A DNA stretch of 64,000 nt from assembly GCF_009901565.1 (NCBI RefSeq), contig NZ_WXEW01000005.1, forward strand, positions 62,001 to 126,000, in the 5' to 3' direction. Positions 51,839 to 60,807 of the stretch are shown in pieces (the first letter of the stretch is position 1; each line of letters starts with the position of its first letter). The notes below the pieces were generated by a model. That model saw only the letters and a list, made by a program, of their open reading frames with translations, ran no database searches and was not told the origin of the DNA. Position numbers and translations under genes: made by a program. Source of the DNA: Herbidospora solisilvae (GTDB taxonomy: Bacteria > Actinomycetota > Actinomycetes > Streptosporangiales > Streptosporangiaceae).

Positions 51839-52834
51839 TTGCGTCGCTATTTCGGCAGGAAACTGCTCATCTACGGGCTGACCTTCTTCATGGCCGTGAC
51901 CGTGAACTGGCTGGTGCCGCGCCTCATGCCGGGTGACCCGGTCGCGAGCATGCTGGCCCGGGCGCGGGTCGCGCAGCCGGAGGCCCAGGAAGCCCTGCGT
52001 GTCTACTACAACAACCTGTTCGGCTTCGACCTCCCCTGGTGGCAGCAGTACCTGAACTCCTGGGGGTCCCTGTTCCGCGGCGACTTCGGGATCAGCCTGT
52101 GGGCGTTCCCGACTCCGGTCGCCGACCTGCTCACCCGGGCGGTGCCCTACTCGCTGGCGCTGCTCATCCCGTCGATCCTGCTGAGCTGGGTGGTCGGGAA
52201 CCGGCTCGGCGCGCTCGCCGCGCGCCGCAAGGTGCTGGACAACACGGTCCTGCCGGTCTCGTACGTGCTGACCGCCACCCCCTACCTCTGGCTGGCCGCC
52301 CTGATGGCCTGGGGATTCGGCGTCGTGTGGGGGATCTTCCCGGTGGCCGGCGGCTACAGCTTCTCGATGACGCCCTCGTTGACGTGGGCGTTCCTCGTCG
52401 ACCTGTTCTGGCACTGGTTGTTGCCGTTCGCGTCGTTGTTCCTGGTCGCGCTCGGCGGCTGGGCGATCGGCATGCGCAACGTGATCATCTACGAGCTCGA
52501 ATCCGACTACGCCAACTACATGTCGGCGCTGGGCGCCCCGCAGAAGCTCATCCGGCGCTACGCCTTCCGCAACGCCGTGCTGCCGCAGATCACCGGTCTG
52601 GCGCTGCAACTCGGTGTGCTGGTCGCGGGCGCGCTGGTAACGGAGATCGTCTTCTCCTATCCGGGCCTCGGGTCGCTGATCCTGGCGGCCATCCAGAACA
52701 AGGACTTCTTCCTGCTCCAGGGCGCGTTCCTGTTCATCGTGCTGGGCGTGCTGATCGCAAACTTCATCATCGACGTGGTGTATGTGATCGTCGATCCCCG
52801 TACGCGAGTCGGAATGGCGGGTGCCGCGGCATGA
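51839..52834 (+). CDS. Oligosaccharide ABC transporter permease 1 (DppB/OppB type)
   Basis: A 331-aa permease with about six helices. The first helix (YGLTFFMAVTVNWLVPRLMPGDPV) shows the OppB-type R-L-x-P-G-D-P motif. The cytoplasmic coupling region reads SDYANYMSALGAPQKLIRRYAFRNAVLPQITGLALQLG, and VTEIVFSYPGLGSLILAAI follows. It starts with TTG 51839 (AGGGAGAA upstream). Overlaps the second permease gene by 4 bp. Confidence 0.93.
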   Translation: MRRYFGRKLLIYGLTFFMAVTVNWLVPRLMPGDPVASMLARARVAQPEAQEALRVYYNNLFGFDLPWWQQYLNSWGSLFRGDFGISLWAFPTPVADLLTRAVPYSLALLIPSILLSWVVGNRLGALAARRKVLDNTVLPVSYVLTATPYLWLAALMAWGFGVVWGIFPVAGGYSFSMTPSLTWAFLVDLFWHWLLPFASLFLVALGGWAIGMRNVIIYELESDYANYMSALGAPQKLIRRYAFRNAVLPQITGLALQLGVLVAGALVTEIVFSYPGLGSLILAAIQNKDFFLLQGAFLFIVLGVLIANFIIDVVYVIVDPRTRVGMAGAAA

Positions 52835-53673
52835 AGACGGAGGCGCTCTACTTCGCGGTCCGCAACACGAAGCTGCTGGTCGGGGCCGGGATCATCCTGG
52901 TCCTGCTGGGCATCGGCGTGATCGGGCCGTTCTTCATCGACAAGCCCCCGACCGAGTACGTCGGCATGCAGATGCAGCCGCCCGGCGGGGAGTACTGGCT
53001 CGGCACCAACACGTTCGGGCAGGACCTGTGGGCCCAGTTCGTGCACGGCCTGCGCACCACGTTCCTGGTCGGCGCGCTCGGCGGGGGCATCGCGGCGGTC
53101 ATCGGCATGGTCGTCGGGTTCCTGGCGGGCTACAAGGGCGGCTGGATCGACGAGATCCTCAACATGCTCACCAACATCGTCCTGGTGCTGCCGACGCTGG
53201 CCGTGCTGTTCATCCTGAACGCCTACATCGGCGTCCGGAGCGCCGGCATGCAGGCCCTGTTCATCGGGCTGACGCAGTGGCCGTGGGCGGCCCGGTCGAT
53301 CCGCGCCCAGACCTTCTCGCTGCGCGGACGCGACTTCGTCGACCTGGCCCGGCTCAGCGGGGTGGGGTCGGGCCGCATCATCATGCGCGAGATCGCCCCG
53401 AACATGAGCTCCTACCTGCTGCTCACCTTCATCCTGCTGTTCGGCGGCTCGATCCTGATCGCCTCGTCGCTCGACTTCATCGGCCTCGGCCCGACCGACG
53501 CCGTCTCCCTCGGGCTGATGCTGCAACAGGCCCACCAGTGGAGCGCGATGCACCTGGGCCTGTGGTGGTGGTTCGTCCCACCCGGGGCCGGCATCACCCT
53601 CATCGTCGGCGCCCTGTACGTCGCCAACGTCGGCCTCGACGAGGTGTTCAACCCCAAGCTGAGGGAGCTCTAG
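52831..53673 (+). CDS. Oligosaccharide ABC transporter permease 2 (DppC/OppC type)
   Basis: A 280-aa permease. N-terminal helix GAGIILVLLGIGVIGPFF, then the OppC-type EYWLGTNTFGQDLWAQFVHGLRTTFLVG, and coupling region RGRDFVDLARLSGVGSGRIIMREIAPNMSSYLLLTFI. ATG overlaps the upstream stop (ATGA); the next gene begins immediately after its stop, so translation is tightly coupled. Forms the channel with permease 1. Confidence 0.93.
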   Translation: MKTEALYFAVRNTKLLVGAGIILVLLGIGVIGPFFIDKPPTEYVGMQMQPPGGEYWLGTNTFGQDLWAQFVHGLRTTFLVGALGGGIAAVIGMVVGFLAGYKGGWIDEILNMLTNIVLVLPTLAVLFILNAYIGVRSAGMQALFIGLTQWPWAARSIRAQTFSLRGRDFVDLARLSGVGSGRIIMREIAPNMSSYLLLTFILLFGGSILIASSLDFIGLGPTDAVSLGLMLQQAHQWSAMHLGLWWWFVPPGAGITLIVGALYVANVGLDEVFNPKLREL

Positions 53674-54618
53674 ATGACCCTGGAAGTGGACGACCTCAGG
53701 GTCTACTACCGGACCCTGAAGGGCGACGTCCAAGCCCTCGACGGGGTGTCCTTCGGCCTCCGCGACGGCGAGATCCTGGGCCTCGCGGGGGAGTCGGGCT
53801 GCGGCAAGACCACCCTCGGCAAGGCGCTGATCCGGCTCGACGGCCGGATGAAGCACGTCGGCGGCAGCGTCACCCTCGACGGCCAGGTGCTCCCGATCGG
53901 CGACGACGTCAAGATGAACCCCTACCGGTTCAAGCAGGTCTCGCTCATCCCGCAGTACTCGATGAGCGCGATGAACCCGACCCGCAAGATCGGCCGCATG
54001 GTCCGGGAACTGCTCGAATCGCGCCGGGAGAAGCTCGACCTCGACGAGCTGCACAGCCGCCTCGACCTCGTCGAGCTGCCGAGACACGTCCTGGGGAAGT
54101 ACCCGATCGAGTTGTCCGGCGGCATGAAGCAGCGCATGGTCATGGTCATCTCGACCCTGCTCAACCCGTCGCTGCTGATCGCCGACGAGATCACCTCGGC
54201 CCTCGACGTCTCCACCCAGAAGGCCGTCGTCACCACGCTGAAGGGCTTCCGCGACCGCGGTTTCGTGAAGTCGATGATCTTCATCACCCACGACATCTCG
54301 CTGACCAACCAGCTCGCCGACACGATCATGGTCATGTACGCCGGGAAGCTGGCCGAGAAGGCCCCCGCCTCGACCGTGGTGAACGCGCCGAAACACCCGT
54401 ACACCCAGCTGCTGATCTCGTCGTTGCCCGAGGTCGGGGTGCGGTACGCCGACAAGCGCCTCACCGGCATCCCCGGGAACCCGCCGTCGCTGCTCAAGCC
54501 CGAGCCCGGATGCCGGTTCCGGGACCGCTGCCCGCTGGCGTTCGAGAAGTGTGCCGAGGACCCGCCGCCGGTCGAGGTCGAGAAGGACCACGTCGTCGCC
54601 TGCTGGAAGGCCGCCTGA
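53674..54618 (+). CDS. Oligosaccharide ABC transporter ATPase 1 (DppD/OppD type)
   Basis: 314 aa. Walker A GESGCGKTTLGKAL, signature ELSGGMKQRMVMVIS, Walker B LLIADEITSALDV (Ile replaces the usual Pro after D-E), switch FITHDISLTNQLADTIMVMYAGKLAE. The C-terminal oligopeptide-type extension has PGCRFRDRCPLAFEKC with the conserved cysteines that may hold an Fe-S cluster. Starts with no gap after permease 2. Confidence 0.93.
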   Translation: MTLEVDDLRVYYRTLKGDVQALDGVSFGLRDGEILGLAGESGCGKTTLGKALIRLDGRMKHVGGSVTLDGQVLPIGDDVKMNPYRFKQVSLIPQYSMSAMNPTRKIGRMVRELLESRREKLDLDELHSRLDLVELPRHVLGKYPIELSGGMKQRMVMVISTLLNPSLLIADEITSALDVSTQKAVVTTLKGFRDRGFVKSMIFITHDISLTNQLADTIMVMYAGKLAEKAPASTVVNAPKHPYTQLLISSLPEVGVRYADKRLTGIPGNPPSLLKPEPGCRFRDRCPLAFEKCAEDPPPVEVEKDHVVACWKAA

Positions 54619-55400
54619 TGCTGAAACTCGACGGGGTCACCAAGGTCTACCGGATCGGCGCGTTCGGCGGGCAGACCATGACGGCGGTCGACGACGCCGG
54701 TTTCGAGATCAAGCCGGGCGAGGTGGTCTCGCTGATCGGCGAGAGCGGCAGCGGCAAGAGCACGATCGGCAAGATGGTGCTCCGGCTGCTCCCGCCGACG
54801 TCCGGGACGATCTCCATCGACGGCCGCGACGTGCGCTCGATCGGCAGGCGCGACTACTACCGCAAGGTCCAGGGCGTCTTCCAGGACCCGTTCAGCTCCT
54901 ACAACCCGGTCTTCAAGGCCGACCGGGTCTTCGCGATGATCCGCCAGGTCTACTTCAAGGGCGTGCCCGACAAGGAGTGGACCGCGAAGATCGAGGCCGC
55001 CCTCGACGCCGTCCGGCTCAGCCCGGGGGCGGTGCTGAACAAGTTCCCCCACCAGTTGTCCGGCGGCCAGCTCCAGCGCCTCCTGATCGCGCGGGCGCTG
55101 CTGCTCGACATCGAGTACCTGGTCGCCGACGAGATCATCTCGATGCTCGACGCGTCCACCCGCATCGACGTGCTGAACCTGCTGGCCGACCTCAAACAGC
55201 GGGGTCTCGGGGTGCTGTTCATCACCCACGACCTGGCGCTGGGCAACTACATCAGTGAGCGGACGGTCGTGCTCCACAAGGGAAGGATCGTGGAGTACGG
55301 ACCCACCGACGCCGTCTTCGAGCAGCCGGAGCACGCTTATACGAGGAAGCTGCTGGCGTCGGTGCCGCAACTGCACACGAAATGGGAGGACGCGTCGTGA
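54618..55400 (+). CDS. Oligosaccharide ABC transporter ATPase 2 (DppF/OppF type)
   Basis: 260 aa. Walker A GESGSGKSTIGKMVL, Q-loop GVFQDPFSSYNP (diagnostic for OppF), signature QLSGGQLQRLLIARALL, Walker B YLVADEIISMLDAS, switch FITHDLALGNYISERTVVLHKGRIVE. It lacks the C-terminal cysteine extension of ATPase 1. ATG overlaps the preceding stop by one base, and its own stop overlaps the mannosidase GTG by 4 bp, so transport and hydrolysis are translationally linked. Confidence 0.93.
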   Translation: MLKLDGVTKVYRIGAFGGQTMTAVDDAGFEIKPGEVVSLIGESGSGKSTIGKMVLRLLPPTSGTISIDGRDVRSIGRRDYYRKVQGVFQDPFSSYNPVFKADRVFAMIRQVYFKGVPDKEWTAKIEAALDAVRLSPGAVLNKFPHQLSGGQLQRLLIARALLLDIEYLVADEIISMLDASTRIDVLNLLADLKQRGLGVLFITHDLALGNYISERTVVLHKGRIVEYGPTDAVFEQPEHAYTRKLLASVPQLHTKWEDAS

Positions 55401-57760
55401 TCAGGACGCTGCACGAAGGATGGACCGTCACGGCCGTCTCGTCGACCGGGCAACCGCGCCCGGTCGTGGCGGGACTGCCGGCGACGGTGCCGGGATGCGT
55501 GCACACCGACCTGCTCGACGCGGGGATCATCCCCGACCCCTACCTCGACGACAACGAGAACCGGCTCAAGTGGATCGGGCGCACCGACTGGTCGTACGAG
55601 ACGTCCTTCGACTGGACCGACCCCGGCGACCAGCGGGCCGACCTCGTCTGCGAGGGCCTCGACACGGCCGCGACGGTGATCCTCAACGGCGTCCAGATCG
55701 GCCAGACCGCCAACCAGCACCGCGTCTACCGCTTCCCGGCCCGGCACCTGCTGCGCGAGGGGAGGAACACGCTGAAGGTGCTGTTCGAGGCCCCCTACGG
55801 CTACGCCGAGAAGCAGCGGGCCGCGCTCGGCGACCGGCCCGGCGCCTACAACGAGCCCTACCAGTTCATCCGGAAGATGGCCTGCAACTTCGGCTGGGAC
55901 TGGGGCCCGACCGTGGTCACCTCGGGCATCTGGCGGCCCATCTACCTGGAGACCTGGTCGTCGGCCCGCCTCGCGGAGGTCCGCCCGCTGGTGACCCTCG
56001 ACGGCCGCGACGGCAAGGTCCGCGTGCACGTCACCGTCGACCGCGCCGCCCAGGCGCCGCTCACCGTGACCGCGTCCGTCGCCGGGGTCGAAGACCGGGT
56101 ACGCCTGGCGCCCGGCGAACGCACCGCCGTCATCACCCTGACCGTGCCCGAGCCCGACCTGTGGTGGCCGCGCGGCTACGGCGAACAGCCGCTCTACACG
56201 CTGACCGTGACCGCAGGCGACAGCGTGTGGTCGCGCGAGATCGGCTTCCGGTCGGTGACGCTGGAGCGCGAGGCCTTCCGGCTGATCGTGAACGGTCAGC
56301 CGGTGTTCATGAAGGGCTTCAACTGGATTCCCGACGACTGCTTCCCCAACCGGGTCACCCGGGAGCGGGTCGCCGAACGTTTCCACCAGGCTGTGGACAC
56401 CGGCGCGAACACGCTGCGGGTGTGGGGCGGCGGCCTCTACGAGAGCGAGGACTTCTACGCCCAGGCCGACGCCCTCGGCGTGCTGGTCTGGCAGGACTTC
56501 CCGTTCGCCTGCGCCGCCTACCCCGAGGAGGGCCCGTTCCGGGCCGAGGTCGAGGCGGAGGCCCGCCAGCAGGTCACCCGCCTGTCGAGCCACCCCTCAC
56601 TCGTCCTGTGGTGCGGCAACAACGAGAACATCGAGGGGCACGCCGACTGGGGCTGGCAGGACACCCTCGACGGCCGTAGCTGGGGCGCCGGGTTCTACTT
56701 CGACCTGCTCCCCAAGATCGTCGCCGACCTCGACCCGACACGTCCCTACTGGCCGGGCTCCCCCTATTCGGGCAGCCCGGACGCCCCGCCGAACGACCCG
56801 TCGCGCGGCACCACCCACATCTGGACCGTCTGGAACCGCGAGGACTACACCTTCTACGGCACCTACACGCCGCGCTTCGTCGCCGAGTTCGGCTTCCAGG
56901 GCCCGCCCGCGTGGGCGACGCTGCGCCGCGCCGTCTCCGACGAGCCGCTGACGCCGACGTCCAGAGGCGTCGTACACCACCAGAAGGCCCACGACGGCAA
57001 CGGGAAACTGCTGCGCGGCCTCGGCGACCACCTGCCGCAACCGCGCAACTTCGACGACTGGCACTACTACACCCAGCTCAACCAGGCCCACGCGATGGCC
57101 TTCGGGGTCGAGCGCTTCCGCTCGCTGATGCCCTACTGCATGGGCACGATCGTCTGGCAGCTCAACGACTGCTGGCCCGTCACGTCGTGGTCCGCCGTCG
57201 ACGGCGACGGCCGCAGGAAGCCGCTCTGGTACGCCCTCCGCCGCAGCTTCGCCGACCGTCTCGTCACCTTCCAGGACCCGGAAACCGTCGCCGTCGTCAA
57301 CGACACCTCCGATGAATGGCAGGCGGAACTGGTTGTGGTCCGGTTGACTGTGCACGGTGAGGAACTGGCACGGGAACGTTTCCCGGTGCGCCTGGCGGCC
57401 CGGTCGGCGATGACCGTCCCGCTGCCGGCCTCGATGGCGCCGGGCGACCCGTCGAAGGAGCTCGTGAGCGCCTCCGTCGGCGACCTCCGGGCCCTCCGGT
57501 TCCCCGCCGACGAACTGCCGCAGGCGTCCTACGAGGTGACGACAGAGCAGATCGGCGATGGTGTACGGGTCGAGGTCACGGCCCGCACCCTGGTCCGCGA
57601 CCTGGCCCTGTTCCCCGACCGCCTCGACCCGGCGGCGGTCGTCGACGACATGCTCGTCACCCTGCTCCCCGGCGAGACCGCGACCTTCGTCGTGACCGGG
57701 AAGGATCTCGGCCCGGAGGCGCTGACCGCCTATCCGGTGCTCCGCTGCGTCAACGAATAG
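55397..57760 (+). CDS. Beta-mannosidase, glycoside hydrolase family 2
   Basis: 787 aa, the usual size for GH2 beta-mannosidases. The sugar-binding N-domain (TVPGCVHTDLLDAGIIPDPYLDDNE is the hallmark beta-mannosidase start), the FGWDWGPTVVTSGIWRP motif, and the TIM barrel with catalytic acid/base E410 (WCGNNENIEG) and nucleophile E497 (FVAEFGFQG) are present. No signal peptide, so it acts in the cytoplasm on imported beta-1,4-manno-oligosaccharides, releasing mannose. GTG 55397 has GGGAGGA at 55384. Overlaps the ATPase gene by 4 bp; the ROK kinase follows after 11 bp. Confidence 0.94.
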   Translation: MIRTLHEGWTVTAVSSTGQPRPVVAGLPATVPGCVHTDLLDAGIIPDPYLDDNENRLKWIGRTDWSYETSFDWTDPGDQRADLVCEGLDTAATVILNGVQIGQTANQHRVYRFPARHLLREGRNTLKVLFEAPYGYAEKQRAALGDRPGAYNEPYQFIRKMACNFGWDWGPTVVTSGIWRPIYLETWSSARLAEVRPLVTLDGRDGKVRVHVTVDRAAQAPLTVTASVAGVEDRVRLAPGERTAVITLTVPEPDLWWPRGYGEQPLYTLTVTAGDSVWSREIGFRSVTLEREAFRLIVNGQPVFMKGFNWIPDDCFPNRVTRERVAERFHQAVDTGANTLRVWGGGLYESEDFYAQADALGVLVWQDFPFACAAYPEEGPFRAEVEAEARQQVTRLSSHPSLVLWCGNNENIEGHADWGWQDTLDGRSWGAGFYFDLLPKIVADLDPTRPYWPGSPYSGSPDAPPNDPSRGTTHIWTVWNREDYTFYGTYTPRFVAEFGFQGPPAWATLRRAVSDEPLTPTSRGVVHHQKAHDGNGKLLRGLGDHLPQPRNFDDWHYYTQLNQAHAMAFGVERFRSLMPYCMGTIVWQLNDCWPVTSWSAVDGDGRRKPLWYALRRSFADRLVTFQDPETVAVVNDTSDEWQAELVVVRLTVHGEELARERFPVRLAARSAMTVPLPASMAPGDPSKELVSASVGDLRALRFPADELPQASYEVTTEQIGDGVRVEVTARTLVRDLALFPDRLDPAAVVDDMLVTLLPGETATFVVTGKDLGPEALTAYPVLRCVNE

Positions 57761-57771
57761 ACAGGGGAATC

Positions 57772-58698
57772 ATGACCGTCTTGGCGATAGACATCGGAGG
57801 TACGAAGTTCGCCGCCGCGACGGTCGAACCCACGGGAGCGATCACCGCCAAGCTGGAGATGCCGGTCGGCCCCGACCCCACGGCCACGCTGAAGGACATC
57901 GTGGCGCGCATCGTCGTCCCGGGGCTGATCTCCGAGGAGGGCCTGACCGGCGTCGGGATCGGCTCGGCGGGGCCGCTCGACGCGGTGCGGGGCACGGTGA
58001 GCCCGGTCAACATCTCGGTCTGGCGGGACTTCCCGCTGGTCAAGACGGTGGCCCAGCTGCTGCCCGGGGTGCCGGTGCACCTCGCCGGCGACGGCCAGCT
58101 GATGGCGCTGGGCGAGTGGTGGCGGGGCCGGTTCTCGGCCGGGGCGCTGCTCGGGATCGTGGTGTCGACCGGCATCGGCGGCGGGCTGGTGTTCGAGGGA
58201 CAGCCGCACCTCGGGCCCACCGGGAACGCCGGGCACATCGGGCACATCCGGGCCGGTGAGGGCTGGGAGCCGTGCCGGTGCGGGGCCGTCGGGTGCGTGG
58301 AGACGATCGCGTCGGGCCCGTCGATGGTGCGGTGGGCGCTGGCCAACGGCTGGCAGCAGGCGGTGGAGCCGACCTTCTGGGCCGGACGGCCGGTCGACGC
58401 CAAGGCGCTGGCCGCCGACGCCAAACGCGGCGTCGCGGTGGCCGTGGAGGCGTTCGACCGGGCCGCGGGCGCGCTGGCCACCGCGATCCTCACGACGGCG
58501 GCCCTCTTCGACGTGGACAACGTGGTCGTCGGAGGCGGGGTGGCCGCCGCCGGGACGACGTTGCTGACCCCGCTGCGGCGAGCGGTGGCCGACCAGGCCG
58601 GGCTCGGCTTCCTCCGCCGCCTGAAGGTCGAGCCGACCAGCCTCGGCCGCGACGCCGGGCTGCTCGGGGCGGCGGCCCTGGCACTCGGACGAGAGTGA
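57772..58698 (+). CDS. ROK-family sugar kinase (probable mannokinase/glucokinase)
   Basis: 308 aa. N-terminal ATP-binding LAIDIGGTKFAAATVE; the ROK signature region IVVSTGIGGGLVFEGQPHLGPTGNAGHIGHIRAGEGWEPCRCGAVGCVETIASG with the zinc-binding CxCGxxGCxE and catalytic Asp in HLAGDG. No DNA-binding domain, so it is a kinase, not a repressor. The context (mannosidase before, mannose-6-phosphate isomerase after) makes mannose the likely substrate, but ROK kinases are often broad and sequence alone does not settle it. Confidence 0.9.
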   Translation: MTVLAIDIGGTKFAAATVEPTGAITAKLEMPVGPDPTATLKDIVARIVVPGLISEEGLTGVGIGSAGPLDAVRGTVSPVNISVWRDFPLVKTVAQLLPGVPVHLAGDGQLMALGEWWRGRFSAGALLGIVVSTGIGGGLVFEGQPHLGPTGNAGHIGHIRAGEGWEPCRCGAVGCVETIASGPSMVRWALANGWQQAVEPTFWAGRPVDAKALAADAKRGVAVAVEAFDRAAGALATAILTTAALFDVDNVVVGGGVAAAGTTLLTPLRRAVADQAGLGFLRRLKVEPTSLGRDAGLLGAAALALGRE

Positions 58699-58749
58699 CA
58701 TCCTGTTCACCGGAGGACGACCACACCGACTCACGAGGACGTAGACAAC

Positions 58750-59835
58750 GTGGACCTGCTCACCAACCCGATCAAGGACTACGGATGGGGTTCCCGCACG
58801 GCCATCGCCGCGCTCACCGGCCGTACCGCGACCGGACCCGAGGCGGAGATGTGGCTCGGGGCACATCCGTCCGGCCCCTCGCGGTTGACGCGGGACGGCG
58901 TGGAACACGCCCTCGACGAGGTCATCGCCGCCGACCCCGCCGGTGAGCTGGGGCCCGAGGTCGTCGAGCGGTTCGGCGAGCGGCTGCCCTACCTGATGAA
59001 GCTCATCGCAGTCGACGCCGCCCTCTCCATGCAGGTCCACCCCACCCTCGACCAGGCGGCCGACGGGTTCGCGCGGGGCGACCGGAACTACTCCGACCCG
59101 TGGCCGAAGCCCGAGATGATCGTCGCGCTGACCCCGTTCTCCGCGCTGGCCGGTTTCCGGCCCGGCCCCGAGGCGGCGGCCCTGTTGGCGGCCCTCGAGC
59201 TGCCCGCCCTTCAGCCGGTGGTCGACCGGCTGGCCGCCGGCGACGTGCTCGGCGCGCTGCGGGTGCTGCTCGAATGGCCCGCCGACGAGCGGCCCGCGCT
59301 GGTCGCCGACGTGGTGCGGGCGTCGTGCGACCCGCTGGTGGCGACCCTCGCGGAGACCTACCCGGCCGACCCCGCCGTGCTGGCGCCGCTGCTCATGCGG
59401 CACCACGAACTGGCTCCCGGCCAGGCCATCTACCTGGGCGCGGGGGTGCTGCACGCCTACCTCAGCGGGTTCGGCGTCGAGATCATGGGCAGCTCCGACA
59501 ACGTGCTGCGGGCCGGGCTGACGCCCAAGCCCATCGACATCGAAGAGCTGCTGCGCATCACCGACCCCGACGAGCAGCCCGCCGAGATCACCCCCGTCGG
59601 CGACCTCTACCTGCCCCACTGCCCCGAGTTCCAGCTGCGCCGCTTCGTCCCCGGCGAGGGCCGCACCCTCCCGGGCGGGGTGCCCCGGATCGCGGTGTGT
59701 GTTGAGGGCACGGTCGTGCTCGCCGGCGAGACCAAGCTGCGCCCCGGCGACTCGGCCTTCCACGCCGCCTCGGCGGGCACCTTCGAGGTGTCCGGCCAGG
59801 GCGTCGTCTTCGTGGCCGAGCCGCGCCAGAGCTAG
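58750..59835 (+). CDS. manA: Mannose-6-phosphate isomerase, class I
   Basis: 361 aa from GTG 58750. Interconverts mannose-6-P and fructose-6-P. Zinc-site motifs of type I PMI: LSMQVHPTLDQA (Gln and His), PWPKPEMIVALTPFSALAGFRP (Glu), and GAGVLHAYLSGFGVEIMGSSDNVLRAGLTPKPID (His and the catalytic Arg region). N-terminal NPIKDYGWGSRTAI is typical. Last step of the mannoside pathway into glycolysis; it also supplies GDP-mannose synthesis in reverse. Stop overlaps the convergent S4 gene by 4 bp. Confidence 0.95.
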   Translation: MDLLTNPIKDYGWGSRTAIAALTGRTATGPEAEMWLGAHPSGPSRLTRDGVEHALDEVIAADPAGELGPEVVERFGERLPYLMKLIAVDAALSMQVHPTLDQAADGFARGDRNYSDPWPKPEMIVALTPFSALAGFRPGPEAAALLAALELPALQPVVDRLAAGDVLGALRVLLEWPADERPALVADVVRASCDPLVATLAETYPADPAVLAPLLMRHHELAPGQAIYLGAGVLHAYLSGFGVEIMGSSDNVLRAGLTPKPIDIEELLRITDPDEQPAEITPVGDLYLPHCPEFQLRRFVPGEGRTLPGGVPRIAVCVEGTVVLAGETKLRPGDSAFHAASAGTFEVSGQGVVFVAEPRQS

Positions 59836-60053
59836 CGTGCGGCGGCGACGACCTCGATCTCGAAGCCGTCGCCGCTCACCACGTGGCCGGGCCGGACCTT
59901 GAAGCGCTTGCGCAGCTCGACCTCGCCGTCGACCAGCACGTAGCCCTCGGCGACCATGTATTTGGCCTCGCCGCCGCTCTCCGCGATGGACAGATATTTC
60001 AGCAGGTCACAGAGCGGGATGAACTCGTCATCCAGTTCAAAGGTCTCGCGCAC
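59832..60053 (-). CDS. S4-domain RNA-binding protein (YbcJ-like)
   Basis: A 73-aa single S4 domain: FIPLCDLLKYLSIAESGGEAKYMVAEGYVLVDGEVELRKRFKVRPGHVV, where A-K-x-x-V-x-x-G-x-V-x-V-D-G-x-x-x-x-R is the S4 RNA-binding signature. GTG 60053: the only purine-rich stretch (GGGGAG) abuts the start, too close for a Shine-Dalgarno. A TATGCT box ending about 4 bp before that stretch suggests a near-leaderless message. Convergent with manA. Cellular RNA target unknown. Confidence 0.85.
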   Translation of the reverse strand: MRETFELDDEFIPLCDLLKYLSIAESGGEAKYMVAEGYVLVDGEVELRKRFKVRPGHVVSGDGFEIEVVAAAR

Positions 60054-60072
60054 CTCCCCAGCATAGGGAGGG

Positions 60073-60573
60073 TCAGCGGTCGCCCGCCCAGACGAACAGG
60101 GCGGCGCCGCTCAGCAGCAGCCCGGCGCAGCACGCCACGGTGCGCAGGTGGTTCCACGGCGCCCACTTCGGCGCGAACTCGGCCCAGACCCGCGCGGCCC
60201 GTGCCGGATCGGTGATCTCCCCCGCCGCGAGCAGCGCGTTGTTCAACGGGACGTTCACGATCGCCGTCGGCACGAACGAGCCGAGCACGTAGACGGCGGT
60301 GGCCGCGAAGAAGAGCAGCGCCGCACCGCGGTGACCCGAACCCAGCAGCAGCACCCCGGCGAGGGCCGCGACCAGGGGCGCCCCGATGAACGAGGCGAAG
60401 AACAGCGGGTTGAGGATCTTGACGTTGATCTGCTGCATCGCGGCGACCGCGTGATCGGCCCGCGAGGCGTTGAGCCCCGGGATGACCGACACCGAATAGG
60501 CGTAGAACAACCCGGCGATGTTGCCCATCAGCAGCAACGCGAGCCCGGCGACGAAAGCGGTGAGCACGAACAT
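60073..60573 (-). CDS. DUF1772 (anthrone oxygenase-like) membrane protein
   Basis: 166 aa with four transmembrane helices (about 4-26, 55-78, 84-104, 143-161). The family pattern is NIAGLFYAYSVSVIPGL..., FVPTAIVNVPLNNAL and AEFAPKWAPWNHLRTVACCAGLLL (W-x-x-W-N-H-x-R). ATG 60573 has GGGAGG upstream. Fungal relatives include anthrone oxygenases of polyketide pathways; the bacterial members have no known role. Repeat copy B lies just upstream of its start. Confidence 0.88.
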   Translation of the reverse strand: MFVLTAFVAGLALLLMGNIAGLFYAYSVSVIPGLNASRADHAVAAMQQINVKILNPLFFASFIGAPLVAALAGVLLLGSGHRGAALLFFAATAVYVLGSFVPTAIVNVPLNNALLAAGEITDPARAARVWAEFAPKWAPWNHLRTVACCAGLLLSGAALFVWAGDR

Positions 60574-60597
60574 GACAACCTCCCGTTTGATTGCCGC

Positions 60598-60712
60598 GGG
60601 CGGGCTTGGCCGCTTTCAGTCCGGGCCTTCCCTCGTCGCTCCGGTTCGCTTCGCTCTCCTGCGCTCCTCAGTCCAGGTCCCGGACGCGGCCAAGCCACGA
60701 CTGGTCGGCCTC
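60598..60712 (-). repeat. 115-bp palindromic-ended intergenic repeat, copy B (inverted)
   Basis: Inverse complement of 24751-24865 with 3 mismatches. Same 11-bp terminal inverted repeats. It occupies about half of the 234-bp gap between divergent genes (60573 minus, 60808 plus); the remainder before 60808 holds no gene I can support. Confidence 0.8.
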
Positions 60713-60807
60713 ACGACCAAGTCAGACGGTAAAGAAGGGAGATGTCCCCGCGTATCCGACTGGGGGTTGGACATGTCTCCGACCACAGGGGGAAGCCGGG
60801 GTGCCGC

